A stretch of 64,000 nucleotides of DNA from Phocaeicola barnesiae DSM 18169 = JCM 13652. Lineage in GTDB: Bacteria > Bacteroidota > Bacteroidia > Bacteroidales > Bacteroidaceae. This document shows, one piece after another, positions 37,780 through 48,177 of the stretch (within the stretch, counting starts at the first letter, position 1; every line of letters starts with the position of its first letter). Where the stretch lies: positions 62,001 to 126,000 of the forward strand of contig NZ_KB894651.1 of NCBI RefSeq assembly GCF_000374585.1, given 5' to 3'. The notes beneath the pieces were generated by a model that worked only from the letters and a program-made list of their open reading frames with translations, searched no databases and was not told the origin of the DNA. A program made the translations under genes and the position numbers.

Positions 37780-40665
37780 TCAGAAACGACGACGGCCAGG
37801 ACCACCAAAGCCACCCGGGCCTCCGAATCCTCCACGGCCACCAGGTCCCATCTCCGGACGGGCACCCTTCCCACCGAAAAGATTCAAGCGGTAAATGAAG
37901 TGAACCATACAATAGCTGTAGATTGCATTATACTCTGTATCCTGACGCATGGCAGCACTGATGGTACGGCTTACGTTGCTCTGATTCTTCAGAATATCAT
38001 AGAACTGGATACTTACAGTTGCCGCATTCCCTTTCAGGAAATTCTGCGAAATCTGTGCATTCCAAATCAGTTCGTCACGGTTCATGCTGGCATCTGCATA
38101 TCCCCGACGTGAGTTCTGAGAGATATCTGTAGAAATGGACATGTTCCACGGCAGATTCACATTGGTACTGGCACCGTAAGAGAACTGATAGGTATCCATG
38201 TTATTTTCTTTCTGGAAGTTGTTACGTGTACGCGTATAGTTCAACGATCCGTTCAAAGAGAACTCCCACCAGTCACCGCGATACGTTCCGCGCAGACGCT
38301 CGGACAAAGTCAGCTGACGAGTCTTGTTCTTGTCGGCCTGATTCATCAGGTCCTCATCACTGATATAGCTGACGATATTGTTGAAACGTGACATCGTAAA
38401 GGTATTGATGGTAAATTTCTTGTTGCGCAATGCGGTATTCGTTCCCAATATACCGAACAGGTTCCAGTTTCCGTTGATATTTTCCGGCATCGTAACGTAT
38501 CCACCGGTTTCTTCGTTATACTGACGGCGGTTACTGATGCTGTTCAATACATTCTGGAAACGCAAATGGGTCATGACCCCCCGTTGCTTTTCCGGGTTGA
38601 ACATGTTATAGAATACCATCAACGAGTTGGTGAAGGAAGGCTTCAATCCTGAATTTCCCACACGGATATCCAAGGGGTCTGTATCGTCTACAATCGGCAA
38701 CATGTCTGTCATGCTCGGCTGTGAACTTCTTCCCCGGTAATTCACACGCAACTGACTGGTCTTTGAAAAATTATACCGGAAGTCCAGGGTCGGTGTAAAA
38801 TTGAAGACCTTTCTGACTACCGCTGTATCCAAATCTCCCTGCTTGTAAGACAATTTGGTATTCTGAGGCTGGAAAGAACCTCCGACATTCAACTGCATCT
38901 TTTCACGAATCCAACGCAACTGCACATCTGCCTGGTGGTTATAGTAATCGTATTCTGCCGTCTTACTTAAATCCGGATTGAACACAGCCACATCAGTCAG
39001 ATACCCTTCAGGGATAGTCCAGCCATTCGGCATATCGTAGGTCGAATTGTCTGTCTTCGACTTGCTATACTGGAAATTATAACTGAACTGAAGGAAACCA
39101 CCTTTAAAAATCGGTTCACTGTAAGTGAAACGCAACGAATAATTATACGACTTTGTCGGTGTTGTGATATATCGGTTCAAGATTTCCAACTGCTCTTCAA
39201 GCGTCTGTTGATAATATTCTGTCGTTGATGTAGAGAACTGTTCGCTTTCGCTGTTGGTATAATTATAAGTACCACGGAAGTTGATGTTACGGCCGGGTTT
39301 ACCCAAACGACGGTTAAGCATCAAGGAACCTCCCGCTGATACATCATCACTCTTACTCAAAGAATTACGGACAATGGTATTGATGATGTTTTCTTCCGGA
39401 ACCAAGGATGTCAAATCCTCAGCATTCATCAGTTCATCGGTATCGTGTTCGGGGTCTGCATTGAACGTATACGATTTCGAATCACTGGCATTGTTTGTTT
39501 TTCCGTAGGTCAACCGTGGACGGACAAGTACGGTAGTCAAAGTATCCGGATTCCATTCGATACGGAAATCGGCTGTCAAGTTCGTGGTCTTGTTCCGGTT
39601 CGCAGTCAGGGCATTCTTGAATGAACTGGTTTCGCTGGAAATAAACGTTTCTGAATTCGTCTTGCTCTGGATATCGGCATCCCTATAATTAAAGTTCACA
39701 CTACCACCTGTTTCCAGTTTTTCACTTTTGGTCGCAAAATTGAAACCACCCATTTTCACGGCATTCAGTCCGTTCTGACCACCCCATCGGCCGCCACCGC
39801 CGCCGCCAGGAAAGCCGTTGTCATTCACATTGTTCATTGATCCGATAACCGTAAACTGATTGTCTCCCCAGAAACGGTTCACCATCAGTTTACCGCTATA
39901 ACGGTCTTCTGTACCGGCTGCCACATCGGCATTTCCCAGCCAGCCATGATTCATACCGGGCTTCACACTCAGGTCAAGTACGGTTTCTTCTTCACCGTCG
40001 TCAATGCCTGTCACCCGGGCCATATCCGATTTCTTATCGTAGGCACGTATCTTGTCGATGATGTTTACGGGAAGGTTCTTCATGGCAATGTTCGGGTCGT
40101 CCGCAAAGAATTCCTTGCCGTCTATCATGATTTTCTTGATTTCCTTGCCGTTGATGGTAATGGTACCGTTTTCATCCACCTCGGCTCCCGGCAATTTCTT
40201 TACCAGCTCTTCCAGTGCCGAACCTTCCGGTACACGATAGGCCGAACTGGTGTACACCAAGGTATCTTCCGAAGCCGTTACCTCCGGAGCCTGCGCTACA
40301 ATCACAGCTCCTTCCAGCATGATGGCATCCGAATTCAACTCGATTTCACCCACATTCAAACGCTGACGGGCACTTGTCAGTTTTACCGATTTCAATACCG
40401 GCTTATACCCGACAAAAGAAATTTTCAGTAAATAGTCTCCCGGCCTGGCAGACAAAGAAAACTTTCCGTCCAGATTGGTCACATTTCCTACCACCATGGA
40501 ACTGTCTTTCGGTGCAAGGAGCTGTACCGTCGCCTGCATGACAGGCGATTTGTCGTCTCCATCAAGTACTGTACCCGACACCGTCACTCTCCTGCTACCG
40601 CTTTGTGCAAAAGCAGACATCACCATCAGTGACATCAGCAGTATACCCATTACCCACTTTTTCAT
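37780..40665 (-). CDS. TonB-dependent-type outer-membrane beta-barrel protein
   Basis: A 961-residue exported protein. A signal peptide (ending MSAFAQ) is followed by a carboxypeptidase-regulatory-like domain (about 25-110, VSGTVLDGDDKSPVMQATVQL), a plug-like domain (about 125-240, LVKKLPGAEVDENGTITINGKEIKK split by its turn) and a C-terminal barrel of the OMP_b-brl_3 type (about 370-930). No SusD partner is adjacent, so it is not a SusC. The substrate is unknown. Odd features are a Gly-run inside the protein (GGGGGGRWGG) and a Gly/Pro/Arg-rich tail ending RRRF after the barrel. The gene follows a small membrane protein. Confidence 0.85.
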   Translation of the reverse strand: MKKWVMGILLMSLMVMSAFAQSGSRRVTVSGTVLDGDDKSPVMQATVQLLAPKDSSMVVGNVTNLDGKFSLSARPGDYLLKISFVGYKPVLKSVKLTSARQRLNVGEIELNSDAIMLEGAVIVAQAPEVTASEDTLVYTSSAYRVPEGSALEELVKKLPGAEVDENGTITINGKEIKKIMIDGKEFFADDPNIAMKNLPVNIIDKIRAYDKKSDMARVTGIDDGEEETVLDLSVKPGMNHGWLGNADVAAGTEDRYSGKLMVNRFWGDNQFTVIGSMNNVNDNGFPGGGGGGRWGGQNGLNAVKMGGFNFATKSEKLETGGSVNFNYRDADIQSKTNSETFISSETSSFKNALTANRNKTTNLTADFRIEWNPDTLTTVLVRPRLTYGKTNNASDSKSYTFNADPEHDTDELMNAEDLTSLVPEENIINTIVRNSLSKSDDVSAGGSLMLNRRLGKPGRNINFRGTYNYTNSESEQFSTSTTEYYQQTLEEQLEILNRYITTPTKSYNYSLRFTYSEPIFKGGFLQFSYNFQYSKSKTDNSTYDMPNGWTIPEGYLTDVAVFNPDLSKTAEYDYYNHQADVQLRWIREKMQLNVGGSFQPQNTKLSYKQGDLDTAVVRKVFNFTPTLDFRYNFSKTSQLRVNYRGRSSQPSMTDMLPIVDDTDPLDIRVGNSGLKPSFTNSLMVFYNMFNPEKQRGVMTHLRFQNVLNSISNRRQYNEETGGYVTMPENINGNWNLFGILGTNTALRNKKFTINTFTMSRFNNIVSYISDEDLMNQADKNKTRQLTLSERLRGTYRGDWWEFSLNGSLNYTRTRNNFQKENNMDTYQFSYGASTNVNLPWNMSISTDISQNSRRGYADASMNRDELIWNAQISQNFLKGNAATVSIQFYDILKNQSNVSRTISAAMRQDTEYNAIYSYCMVHFIYRLNLFGGKGARPEMGPGGRGGFGGPGGFGGPGRRRF

Positions 40666-40748
40666 CGTCGTTGCTTCATTTTTTTATTTCAGTTGTCCGT
40701 TTGACACCTATCCGCCGAAAAGGTTTAACAGGCGTATCTTAAAAAAAG

Positions 40749-41156
40749 TTATTTACGACGGAATGTTCTTTCCATCCGCTGTTTCTGCAACTGAAATTCC
40801 CAACAGATGACATTAATCACCATATATACGATACCGATTGAATTGTCGGCCTCCTGCATATCATTATCAATAGCAGCCTTCACCAGAACCACCACATAAT
40901 AGATACCCCACACATAAAGCGCATATTTCATCGCTTTCAGACGCAAACTTCCTGTCACTTCATTCTCATCCTTGGTCTTTGCCAGAAAGACCATGAATAA
41001 AGATACCCAAATAACCAGTTTCATTCCCAGTTTGACAAGCACCAGATTGCCATCGTGCACCATACCAAACATATACATCAACATCGGCACAAAAACAGCC
41101 AGCAGCAGAAGTGCATAGCCTGCCACTCTGCACGGAACAGGTAAAATTCCTTTCAT
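40749..41156 (-). CDS. Small inner-membrane protein, function unknown
   Basis: A 135-residue protein with four hydrophobic segments (about 12-30, 40-59, 74-95 and 104-120) and a basic C-terminal end (KQRMERTFRRK). I do not recognise a family. A minus-strand -7 box at 41183-41190 (TATTTTTG) supports expression. It is 83 bases upstream of the barrel gene on the same strand and may be cotranscribed. Confidence 0.65.
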   Translation of the reverse strand: MKGILPVPCRVAGYALLLLAVFVPMLMYMFGMVHDGNLVLVKLGMKLVIWVSLFMVFLAKTKDENEVTGSLRLKAMKYALYVWGIYYVVVLVKAAIDNDMQEADNSIGIVYMVINVICWEFQLQKQRMERTFRRK

Positions 41157-41182
41157 AATTACATTTCATTAAAATTTGTCCA

Positions 41183-41190
41183 CAAAAATA
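41183..41190 (-). promoter_or_regulatory. Putative -7 box for the small membrane protein gene
   Basis: On the minus strand TATTTTTG, 27 bases before the start codon; divergent from the aroB box. Confidence 0.45.
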
Positions 41191-41232
41191 ATTAAATGTT
41201 ATCTTTCTGACATCCTCATCTGACTTTTTTTC

Positions 41233-41240
41233 TATTTTTG
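41233..41240 (+). promoter_or_regulatory. Putative -7 box for aroB
   Basis: TATTTTTG, 25 bases before the ATG at 41265. It excludes the nine-codon extension starting at TTG 41238. Confidence 0.55.
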
Positions 41241-41264
41241 CGCAATAAAACATGCATTCATCTT

Positions 41265-42326
41265 ATGAGCAAACAAGAAGTCATTATCTGTACGGACCTG
41301 CGGCAGGATCTGGAGAAAGCTGTCACCTCCCACTCGTTCGACAAACTTTTCGTCCTCACCGACGAACACACGCGCAAAATGTGTTATCCCCTCATAGCCT
41401 CTTTCCCCTGCATACAGGGAGCCGAACTGCTCTGTATCGGCGTAGAAGACATCCACAAGAACCTGGAAACACTGGCCTATGTCTGGACTCAGTTGAGTAC
41501 CCGAGGCGCTACCCGGCATTCTCTACTGATTAATCTGGGAGGCGGTATGGTTACCGATTTGGGTGGTTTTGCGGCTGCAACCTTCAAACGGGGCATCTCA
41601 TACATCAACATTCCTACGACCTTACTCTCCATGGTAGATGCTGCCGTAGGAGGAAAAACCGGAATCAACTTCAACGGGCTGAAAAATGAAATCGGTGCTT
41701 TCGCTCCGGCCGATCAGGTACTGATAGACTGTGAATTTCTGCGGACACTCGATCACGCAAATATCCTGTCCGGCTATGCAGAGATGCTGAAACACGGACT
41801 CATCAGCAATACCACTCATTGGGCTGAACTGCTGAACTTCGACCTTACCAACATTGATTATGCGCGTCTGCAACAACTGGTAGGACGCTCGGTACATGTA
41901 AAAGAAGACATCGTAGCACAAGACCCGTTCGAAAAAGGTATCCGGAAAGCCCTGAATCTGGGACATACTATCGGCCATGCTTTCGAAAGCTTTGCCTTGA
42001 AACGGGAACATCCGGTACTGCACGGTTACGCTGTAGCCTGGGGAATCGTATGCGAACTGTATCTGTCGGCTCTGAAGACAGGTTTTCCCAAAGACAAGAT
42101 GCACCAGACACTTTATTTCATCAAGGAAAATTACGGGAAATTCCCCTTTACCTGCAACGATTACGAATGCCTGTATGAATATATGAAGCATGACAAGAAA
42201 AATGCGGCTGCAGGAAGCATCAATTTTACTCTCTTGGGAGAAATAGGAGATATCCGCATCAATCAGACGGCCAGCCAGGAGGAAATTTACGAACTGCTGG
42301 ACTTCTATAGCGAAACGATGGGATAA
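41265..42326 (+). CDS. aroB: 3-dehydroquinate synthase AroB
   Basis: A 353-residue NAD- and metal-dependent enzyme converting DAHP to 3-dehydroquinate in the shikimate pathway. Conserved blocks are INLGGGMVTDLGGFAAATFKRG (split across the nucleotide loop), PTTLLSMVDAAVGGKTGINF, KNEIGAFAPADQVLID, and the metal His in LNLGHTIGHAFES and REHPVLHGYAVAWG. The ATG at 41265 (MSKQEV) is preferred to the upstream TTG. The gene is monocistronic; no hairpin is obvious before the tRNA promoter. Confidence 0.96.
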   Translation: MSKQEVIICTDLRQDLEKAVTSHSFDKLFVLTDEHTRKMCYPLIASFPCIQGAELLCIGVEDIHKNLETLAYVWTQLSTRGATRHSLLINLGGGMVTDLGGFAAATFKRGISYINIPTTLLSMVDAAVGGKTGINFNGLKNEIGAFAPADQVLIDCEFLRTLDHANILSGYAEMLKHGLISNTTHWAELLNFDLTNIDYARLQQLVGRSVHVKEDIVAQDPFEKGIRKALNLGHTIGHAFESFALKREHPVLHGYAVAWGIVCELYLSALKTGFPKDKMHQTLYFIKENYGKFPFTCNDYECLYEYMKHDKKNAAAGSINFTLLGEIGDIRINQTASQEEIYELLDFYSETMG

Positions 42327-42426
42327 CCGGCTGGCCTTCATTCTGTAAAAGCATACTTTCACTCTTTCCAACGAGTATGCCTTTACAGAAAGTAAGACAC
42401 GTAACGTAACAATTCCTGAAAATTCA

Positions 42427-42457
42427 TTTGGATATTCAAAATAAAGCGTTACCTTTG
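42427..42457 (+). promoter_or_regulatory. Promoter of tRNA-Pro (full consensus)
   Basis: TTTG (42427-42430), 19 bases, TACCTTTG (42450-42457): an exact match to the Bacteroides -33/-7 pattern, 12 bases before the tRNA. Confidence 0.85.
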
Positions 42458-42468
42458 CACTCGCAATT

Positions 42469-42543
42469 CGGGGTGTAGCTCAGCCCGGTTAGAGTACGCG
42501 TCTGGGGGGCGTGTGGTCGCTGGTTCGAATCCAGTCACCCCGA
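42469..42543 (+). tRNA. tRNA-Pro (GGG)
   Basis: The 75-base cloverleaf has acceptor CGGGGTG/CACCCCG with discriminator A, anticodon loop CTGGGGG (anticodon GGG) and T arm GCTGG-TTCGAAT-CCAGT. CCA is not encoded. It marks the border between core genes and locus B. Confidence 0.95.
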
Positions 42544-42546
42544 CTG

Positions 42547-42652
42547 GTGAAAATGAACGAACATTGCTAGAAATGTGCTTTCACAGTGAAACATCGTCTT
42601 TCACCCCAAAAACCTATATAACAAGCAGTTAAATTTACGTGAAAGCGTGAAA
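42547..42652. repeat. Cluster of GTGAAA/TTTCAC motifs beside tRNA-Pro
   Basis: Six copies of GTGAAA or its complement lie within 106 bases (42547, 42579, 42586, 42599, 42639, 42647), including the palindrome TTTCACAGTGAAA at 42579-42591. The rest of the 42544-42866 gap holds only the hairpin at 42727-42770. Arm-type integrase or regulator sites are possible; no integrase is present. Confidence 0.5.
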
Positions 42653-42726
42653 CTGATAATCCGAAACATATCTGTAAAGAAAAGAGACGCACAGGATAAC
42701 CAATGTCTTCTGCCCTGAACATAAAA

Positions 42727-42770
42727 AGAGACTGCTTTCAGAATATCAATCCGATACCCAAGCAGTCTCT
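42727..42770 (-). terminator. Terminator at the end of locus B
   Basis: AGAGACTGCTT (42727-42737) pairs with AAGCAGTCTCT (42760-42770); the minus strand continues TTTTTA. It lies about 97 bases past the last esterase stop. Confidence 0.85.
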
Positions 42771-42866
42771 CCGCAAATAAACCTAATGTAAAATTTCACA
42801 AAGAAAGAAAACGTATCTTCCAAGGCCATCAAATCAGGATAAAACGATGAAGGCCCCAGACACTTT

Positions 42867-44114
<1,248 letters not shown>

Positions 44115-44123
44115 TTATCTCAA

Positions 44124-45524
44124 TTATTTTACATTCAAATCCTGTATATAGGTATTTGCCTGCGTACAAGGTTTCCATTCCGGCAAATCATCTCCATTGG
44201 GATTACCCGTCTTGGCAAAATTTGTCCAGTAAGAAACCATGCGGTCGCTAAGTTCATAATCAGCAGCCTCCATAGGTCTCCAGCATTTATCTAATGTACC
44301 AAACATATACCACAACTCACTGGAATGGAACGCACCTTTCATAGCTCCAAAACCGCCCTTGGGGTCAGGCATATCCTCACCCGGTAAATCACGGCTGAAG
44401 CAATAGACATAAGCCGGCATGCGTCCTTGACGTTCAAGCAAAAGACTCCAATCAACAGCAGCTTGCTTCATTCTGTCCGGTGCGATATCTTCCGAGGTAT
44501 ACCCTATCATATAAGGGATATCCAGTTCCTTGTTCTGTTGTGCCACCTCATAGACCGATTGCTCCAACAGCTGTCCATCCACACAAGGACCATAAGGTAA
44601 TCCACTGAAGGTTTTCTGCTGTTTCATATAATTCATCATTATTTCCTGGAACCGGGCAGCCGGGCAGTTGCGCATTTGTTCCAAAGTTGTACAGCCTGAC
44701 ATGCTCCACATAGCCTTTCCCTTTTCTTCAGCATTTTGCAGAGAGTCTGTAGAAATAATACCTCCTAATCCACCTCCACTCTGTATGATGGCACGTTGTA
44801 TATAACCTTTTGCCATCGGGGAAGAGATTAAAGCCTGTACACTTCCGGCCCCTGCACTTTGTCCGAAAAGTGTCACATTATCCGGATCGCCTCCAAAAGC
44901 AGCGATGTTACGTTTCACCCACTTCAAAGCAGCCAACTGATCGAACAATCCGTAATTACCGGAACCTTTCCCGGCATTTTCGGCTGTCAATAACGGATGA
45001 GCCAAGAAACCGCACATGCCTAACCGGTAGTTCAATGTGACCAAAATAACCCCTTTTTTTGCATACGCATCACCATCAAACTCAATTTCATGTCCGAAGC
45101 CATTCTGGAAAGCACCACCGTGAATCCACACCATCACCGGAAGTCTGCTATCCTTCTTGCCGGCAGCCGGTGTCCATACATTCAGATATAGACAGTCTTC
45201 ACTCATTTCCGGATTACCGTCCTGATAGAATTCTTTCCAATAAAAAGAACCTTCGGTCTGTCCCCCCTGCAATGAAGCGGCGCCGAAACGATCACATTTC
45301 TTCACTCCTTCCCATGGTTGTACCGGTTGTGGTTGCTTCCAGCGTAAATCACCAACTGGAGGAGCTGCATAAGGAATACCTTTATAAACCATCACTCCTT
45401 CTTCATCTATCACTCCTTCAATCTGTCCGCCATCCACTTCAAGTACAAGATTTCGAGTGCACGAAGCCATCAGTGCTCCCCAAAGGAAAGCACAGATGGC
45501 AGTATGAAACAAACGCTTCTTCAT
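44124..45524 (-). CDS. Type-B carboxylesterase, predicted lipoprotein
   Basis: A 466-residue alpha/beta hydrolase of the carboxylesterase/para-nitrobenzyl esterase family. The leader ends in LMASC (Cys22), a good lipobox. Landmarks: GIPYAAPPVGDLRWK, EDCLYLNVWTP, VWIHGGAF (oxyanion hole), LFGQSAGAGS (nucleophile Ser223), and a C-terminal catalytic His probably in GAFHSSELWYMFG. It is somewhat short for the family (often about 500-550). Its ATG overlaps the GH3 stop by four bases (ATGA), so the two are coupled. A second, frameshifted member lies at 56836-58491. Confidence 0.88.
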   Translation of the reverse strand: MKKRLFHTAICAFLWGALMASCTRNLVLEVDGGQIEGVIDEEGVMVYKGIPYAAPPVGDLRWKQPQPVQPWEGVKKCDRFGAASLQGGQTEGSFYWKEFYQDGNPEMSEDCLYLNVWTPAAGKKDSRLPVMVWIHGGAFQNGFGHEIEFDGDAYAKKGVILVTLNYRLGMCGFLAHPLLTAENAGKGSGNYGLFDQLAALKWVKRNIAAFGGDPDNVTLFGQSAGAGSVQALISSPMAKGYIQRAIIQSGGGLGGIISTDSLQNAEEKGKAMWSMSGCTTLEQMRNCPAARFQEIMMNYMKQQKTFSGLPYGPCVDGQLLEQSVYEVAQQNKELDIPYMIGYTSEDIAPDRMKQAAVDWSLLLERQGRMPAYVYCFSRDLPGEDMPDPKGGFGAMKGAFHSSELWYMFGTLDKCWRPMEAADYELSDRMVSYWTNFAKTGNPNGDDLPEWKPCTQANTYIQDLNVK

Positions 45525-47881
45525 CGTTTTACCATATCATTTTCAGCAATCTTATAAAGAGGTCTCATGGCATCGTGTACTTTTACTTTCTGAGACTTGG
45601 TCACTTTCTGTTCTACCGTACACCGGACATCAGCCGAAGAAGTGGCAGCCATCCACTGATATGTACCTTTAGCCAATTCCCAAGAACTGTTCTTCTCATT
45701 AAACGAAGCCATATCCATCAGTTTCCAGGACAATGTTACAACTTCCGTTTCGCCCGGCTGTAACAACTTGGTCTTTGCAAAAGCCTTCAGTTCCTTGGCA
45801 GGTTTCTCGAGACCACCTTCCGGAGCCTTTACATAAAGTTGTACAGACTCTTTACCCGCACATTTACCTGTATTGGTCACAGCCACCTTCATTTCGCAAT
45901 CTTCGGCATCCATATCCGATGATACTACTTCAAAACCAAATGTTGTATATGACAAGCCATGTCCAAACGGATAAGAGACTTCCTTACCGAAAGTATCGAA
46001 ATAACGATACCCTACATAAATGCCTTCTTCATAATCAGTAAAATCGACATTACGTTCCGGTTCCTTCGGTTTTTCTTCCTTCTCTTTCGATTTGAAATTC
46101 ATGCCACTGCCCATAGCGAAGGAAGGCATCTTGAACTCGTAATCATACGGGAAGTTAGCGTCAGACGGCGCATCACCATACTTCACAGCAAAAGTCATAG
46201 GTAAGTGTCCTGAAGGATTTACCTTACCAGTCAACACATCAGCAACACAATTGCCGACTTCCTGACCAGGCTGGAAAGCACATAAGACTGCATCTACCTG
46301 GTTTTTCCATGAAGCGGTCTCAACCGGGCTACAGATATTCAGGACAACCACGACCTTCTTGCCTGCAGCATGATAAGCCTCAGCCACCTGCTTGATGAGG
46401 GCTGTTTCATTCTCCTTCATGTAGAATTCCTCTACACGTCTATCCGAAGCCTCACCACTAGTACGTCCAAAAGTAAGGATAGCCACATCGTTGTTCTTCA
46501 CCTGAGCCGCCAATTCCTCTGCTGTAGGAACAAATTCTTCTGCACGCTTAAGAGGGGTCAACGAGAACGGAGGTCTGCCATTCGGGTAAAGACGTTTCTG
46601 TTCATCGGCCAGATGCTTTTTATACTGCTTAATCAAATCAGCATCTACAGTATAGCCGGCATTACGCATACCTTCTACCAGCGAAACAGTATAATAACCT
46701 ACTCCTGTGCTGCCGAAGCCCATTCCGGCAGGTACCATATCATAGGAAGTAGTTCCATACAAAGCTACATTCTTAATACCGGATGCCAGCGGTAAAACAT
46801 CACGGTTATCCAACAGGACAATACCTTCTGCTCCTATGGTACGGTCAACTTGTGCATGAGCCTTCAAATCGGTTTCATTGGCATATTCATAATCGGCGAA
46901 TGTATGACACTTCACCACCAGTTCCAAAACACGTTTTACATTCCGGTCCAGAACAGCCTCATCCAACGTACCGTTCTGTACAGCTTCCAGGATAGCCTTA
47001 TACTGACGATCCTGCCCCGGCTGCAACATGTCATTTCCTGCTTTCATGGAAGTTACAGCATCCTTACCGGCATTCCAGTCGGACATTACAACTCCCTTGA
47101 AACCCCATTCATCACGCAGGATGTTCTGAGTCAAATCAATATCCTCACAGGTATATTTACCATTCACCTTATTATATGAAGTCATAATGCTCCACGGTTG
47201 TGATTCTTTAACAGCGATTTCAAAACCTTTCAGATAAAGCTCACGCAACGGACGTTGTGCTACTCTTGAATCGTTGTTGTTACGGTTCGTTTCCTGATTA
47301 TTTACAGCAAAATGCTTCAAGCAAGTCCCTGTCCCTTGACTTTGAACACCGTTAATGTAACCTGCCGCTATTTTTCCCGTAACTACCGGGTCTTCTGAAT
47401 AATATTCATGATTACGTCCACACAACGCATTACGCATCAAGTTTGCCCCTGGAGCCAACAGGACATCCATACCATAATCCTTCACTTCTTCTCCCAGTGC
47501 AGCTCCTACCTGAAATGCGGCATTAGGGTCGAAGGTCGCGGCTACTGTTGTACCTGAAGGGAACTCTGTAGCATAATAAAACCGGCTGTCAAAATCACGT
47601 TTTACACTCATGGCCAAGCGATGCGGCCCGTCAGCCAAATAAACTGAAGGGATTCCTAGACGAGGAATATCGTAGGTACGTCCCGCTGTACCCGGAAACT
47701 TGACTCCATCGCCCATAGACATTCCACAGCCGATTACCATGCGTACCTTTTCTTCCAAAGTCATCTGACCGATCACTTCATCAATGTTACCGGCATTCAG
47801 TTTCACCTGTGCCTGTGCGGCAGGGACAGCCATGCATAAGGCTGCAATACCAATGCCTACCATTCTAGTAATGCTTTTCAT
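45521..47881 (-). CDS. GH3 beta-glycosidase (locus B, second operon)
   Basis: A 786-residue exported GH3 enzyme with signal peptide (ending VPAAQA). N-domain: RNALCGRNHEYYSEDP, LKHFAVNNQETNR and the nucleophile in VVMSDWNAG (D268). C-domain: LTFGRTSGEASDRRVEEF and later YEEGIYVGYRYFDTF; a fibronectin III-like domain follows (VTNTGKCAGKESVQLYV). It is the paralogue of 10128-12455, but lacks that protein's lipobox, so it is probably soluble in the periplasm. It is the first gene of its operon, behind a 296-base gap with a leader hairpin and a direct-repeat array. Confidence 0.93.
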   Translation of the reverse strand: MKSITRMVGIGIAALCMAVPAAQAQVKLNAGNIDEVIGQMTLEEKVRMVIGCGMSMGDGVKFPGTAGRTYDIPRLGIPSVYLADGPHRLAMSVKRDFDSRFYYATEFPSGTTVAATFDPNAAFQVGAALGEEVKDYGMDVLLAPGANLMRNALCGRNHEYYSEDPVVTGKIAAGYINGVQSQGTGTCLKHFAVNNQETNRNNNDSRVAQRPLRELYLKGFEIAVKESQPWSIMTSYNKVNGKYTCEDIDLTQNILRDEWGFKGVVMSDWNAGKDAVTSMKAGNDMLQPGQDRQYKAILEAVQNGTLDEAVLDRNVKRVLELVVKCHTFADYEYANETDLKAHAQVDRTIGAEGIVLLDNRDVLPLASGIKNVALYGTTSYDMVPAGMGFGSTGVGYYTVSLVEGMRNAGYTVDADLIKQYKKHLADEQKRLYPNGRPPFSLTPLKRAEEFVPTAEELAAQVKNNDVAILTFGRTSGEASDRRVEEFYMKENETALIKQVAEAYHAAGKKVVVVLNICSPVETASWKNQVDAVLCAFQPGQEVGNCVADVLTGKVNPSGHLPMTFAVKYGDAPSDANFPYDYEFKMPSFAMGSGMNFKSKEKEEKPKEPERNVDFTDYEEGIYVGYRYFDTFGKEVSYPFGHGLSYTTFGFEVVSSDMDAEDCEMKVAVTNTGKCAGKESVQLYVKAPEGGLEKPAKELKAFAKTKLLQPGETEVVTLSWKLMDMASFNEKNSSWELAKGTYQWMAATSSADVRCTVEQKVTKSQKVKVHDAMRPLYKIAENDMVKR

Positions 47882-47922
47882 TTTCGTAACAGATTTATGT
47901 AATTCATATAAATTTTATCACC

Positions 47923-47992
47923 CCACTGCCTCGGAAAGCAAACCGGTTCCTGTCCAGTTTACCTCTACGTCCCTTGACAGGGAAAGCAGTGG
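47923..47992 (-). promoter_or_regulatory. Nested hairpin in the leader of the second locus B operon
   Basis: CCACTGC (47923-47929) pairs with GCAGTGG (47986-47992); inside, CCTGTC (47949-47954) pairs with GACAGG (47976-47981). It lies 42-111 bases before the start codon. It could structure the 5' leader; no riboswitch class is recognised. Confidence 0.4.
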
Positions 47993-48056
47993 CGGAACCA
48001 TCCGATTCCGATAGCGTAAAATTAGCGGAAACGGCCGGCATAGATTATCCGATTTG

Positions 48057-48125
48057 TGCAAAAAACTAACACAGATGTTCAAACGGCCGGCTCATTCACT
48101 GAAATGTAGAACCTGCCATTCAAAA
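48057..48125 (-). repeat. Direct-repeat array with 20-21 bp steps (putative operator B)
   Basis: Heptamers start at 48057 (TGCAAAA), 48078 (TTCAAAC), 48099 (CTGAAAT) and 48119 (TTCAAAA), at steps of 21, 21 and 20. They are more degenerate than in the array upstream of locus A but have the same period and the same distance from the start codon (176-244 bases). No -7 box was found in this gap. Confidence 0.5.
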
Positions 48126-48177
48126 AATACAGTTATGGCAAACATCATTCACAAGTTGTCATAACTGTACTGTTCAT

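Noticed and set aside
42579-42591. TTTCACAGTGAAA as a parS site
   Set aside because: The parS core is TTTCACGTGAAA; the extra central base breaks the symmetry register, and the site is 20 kb from parAB.
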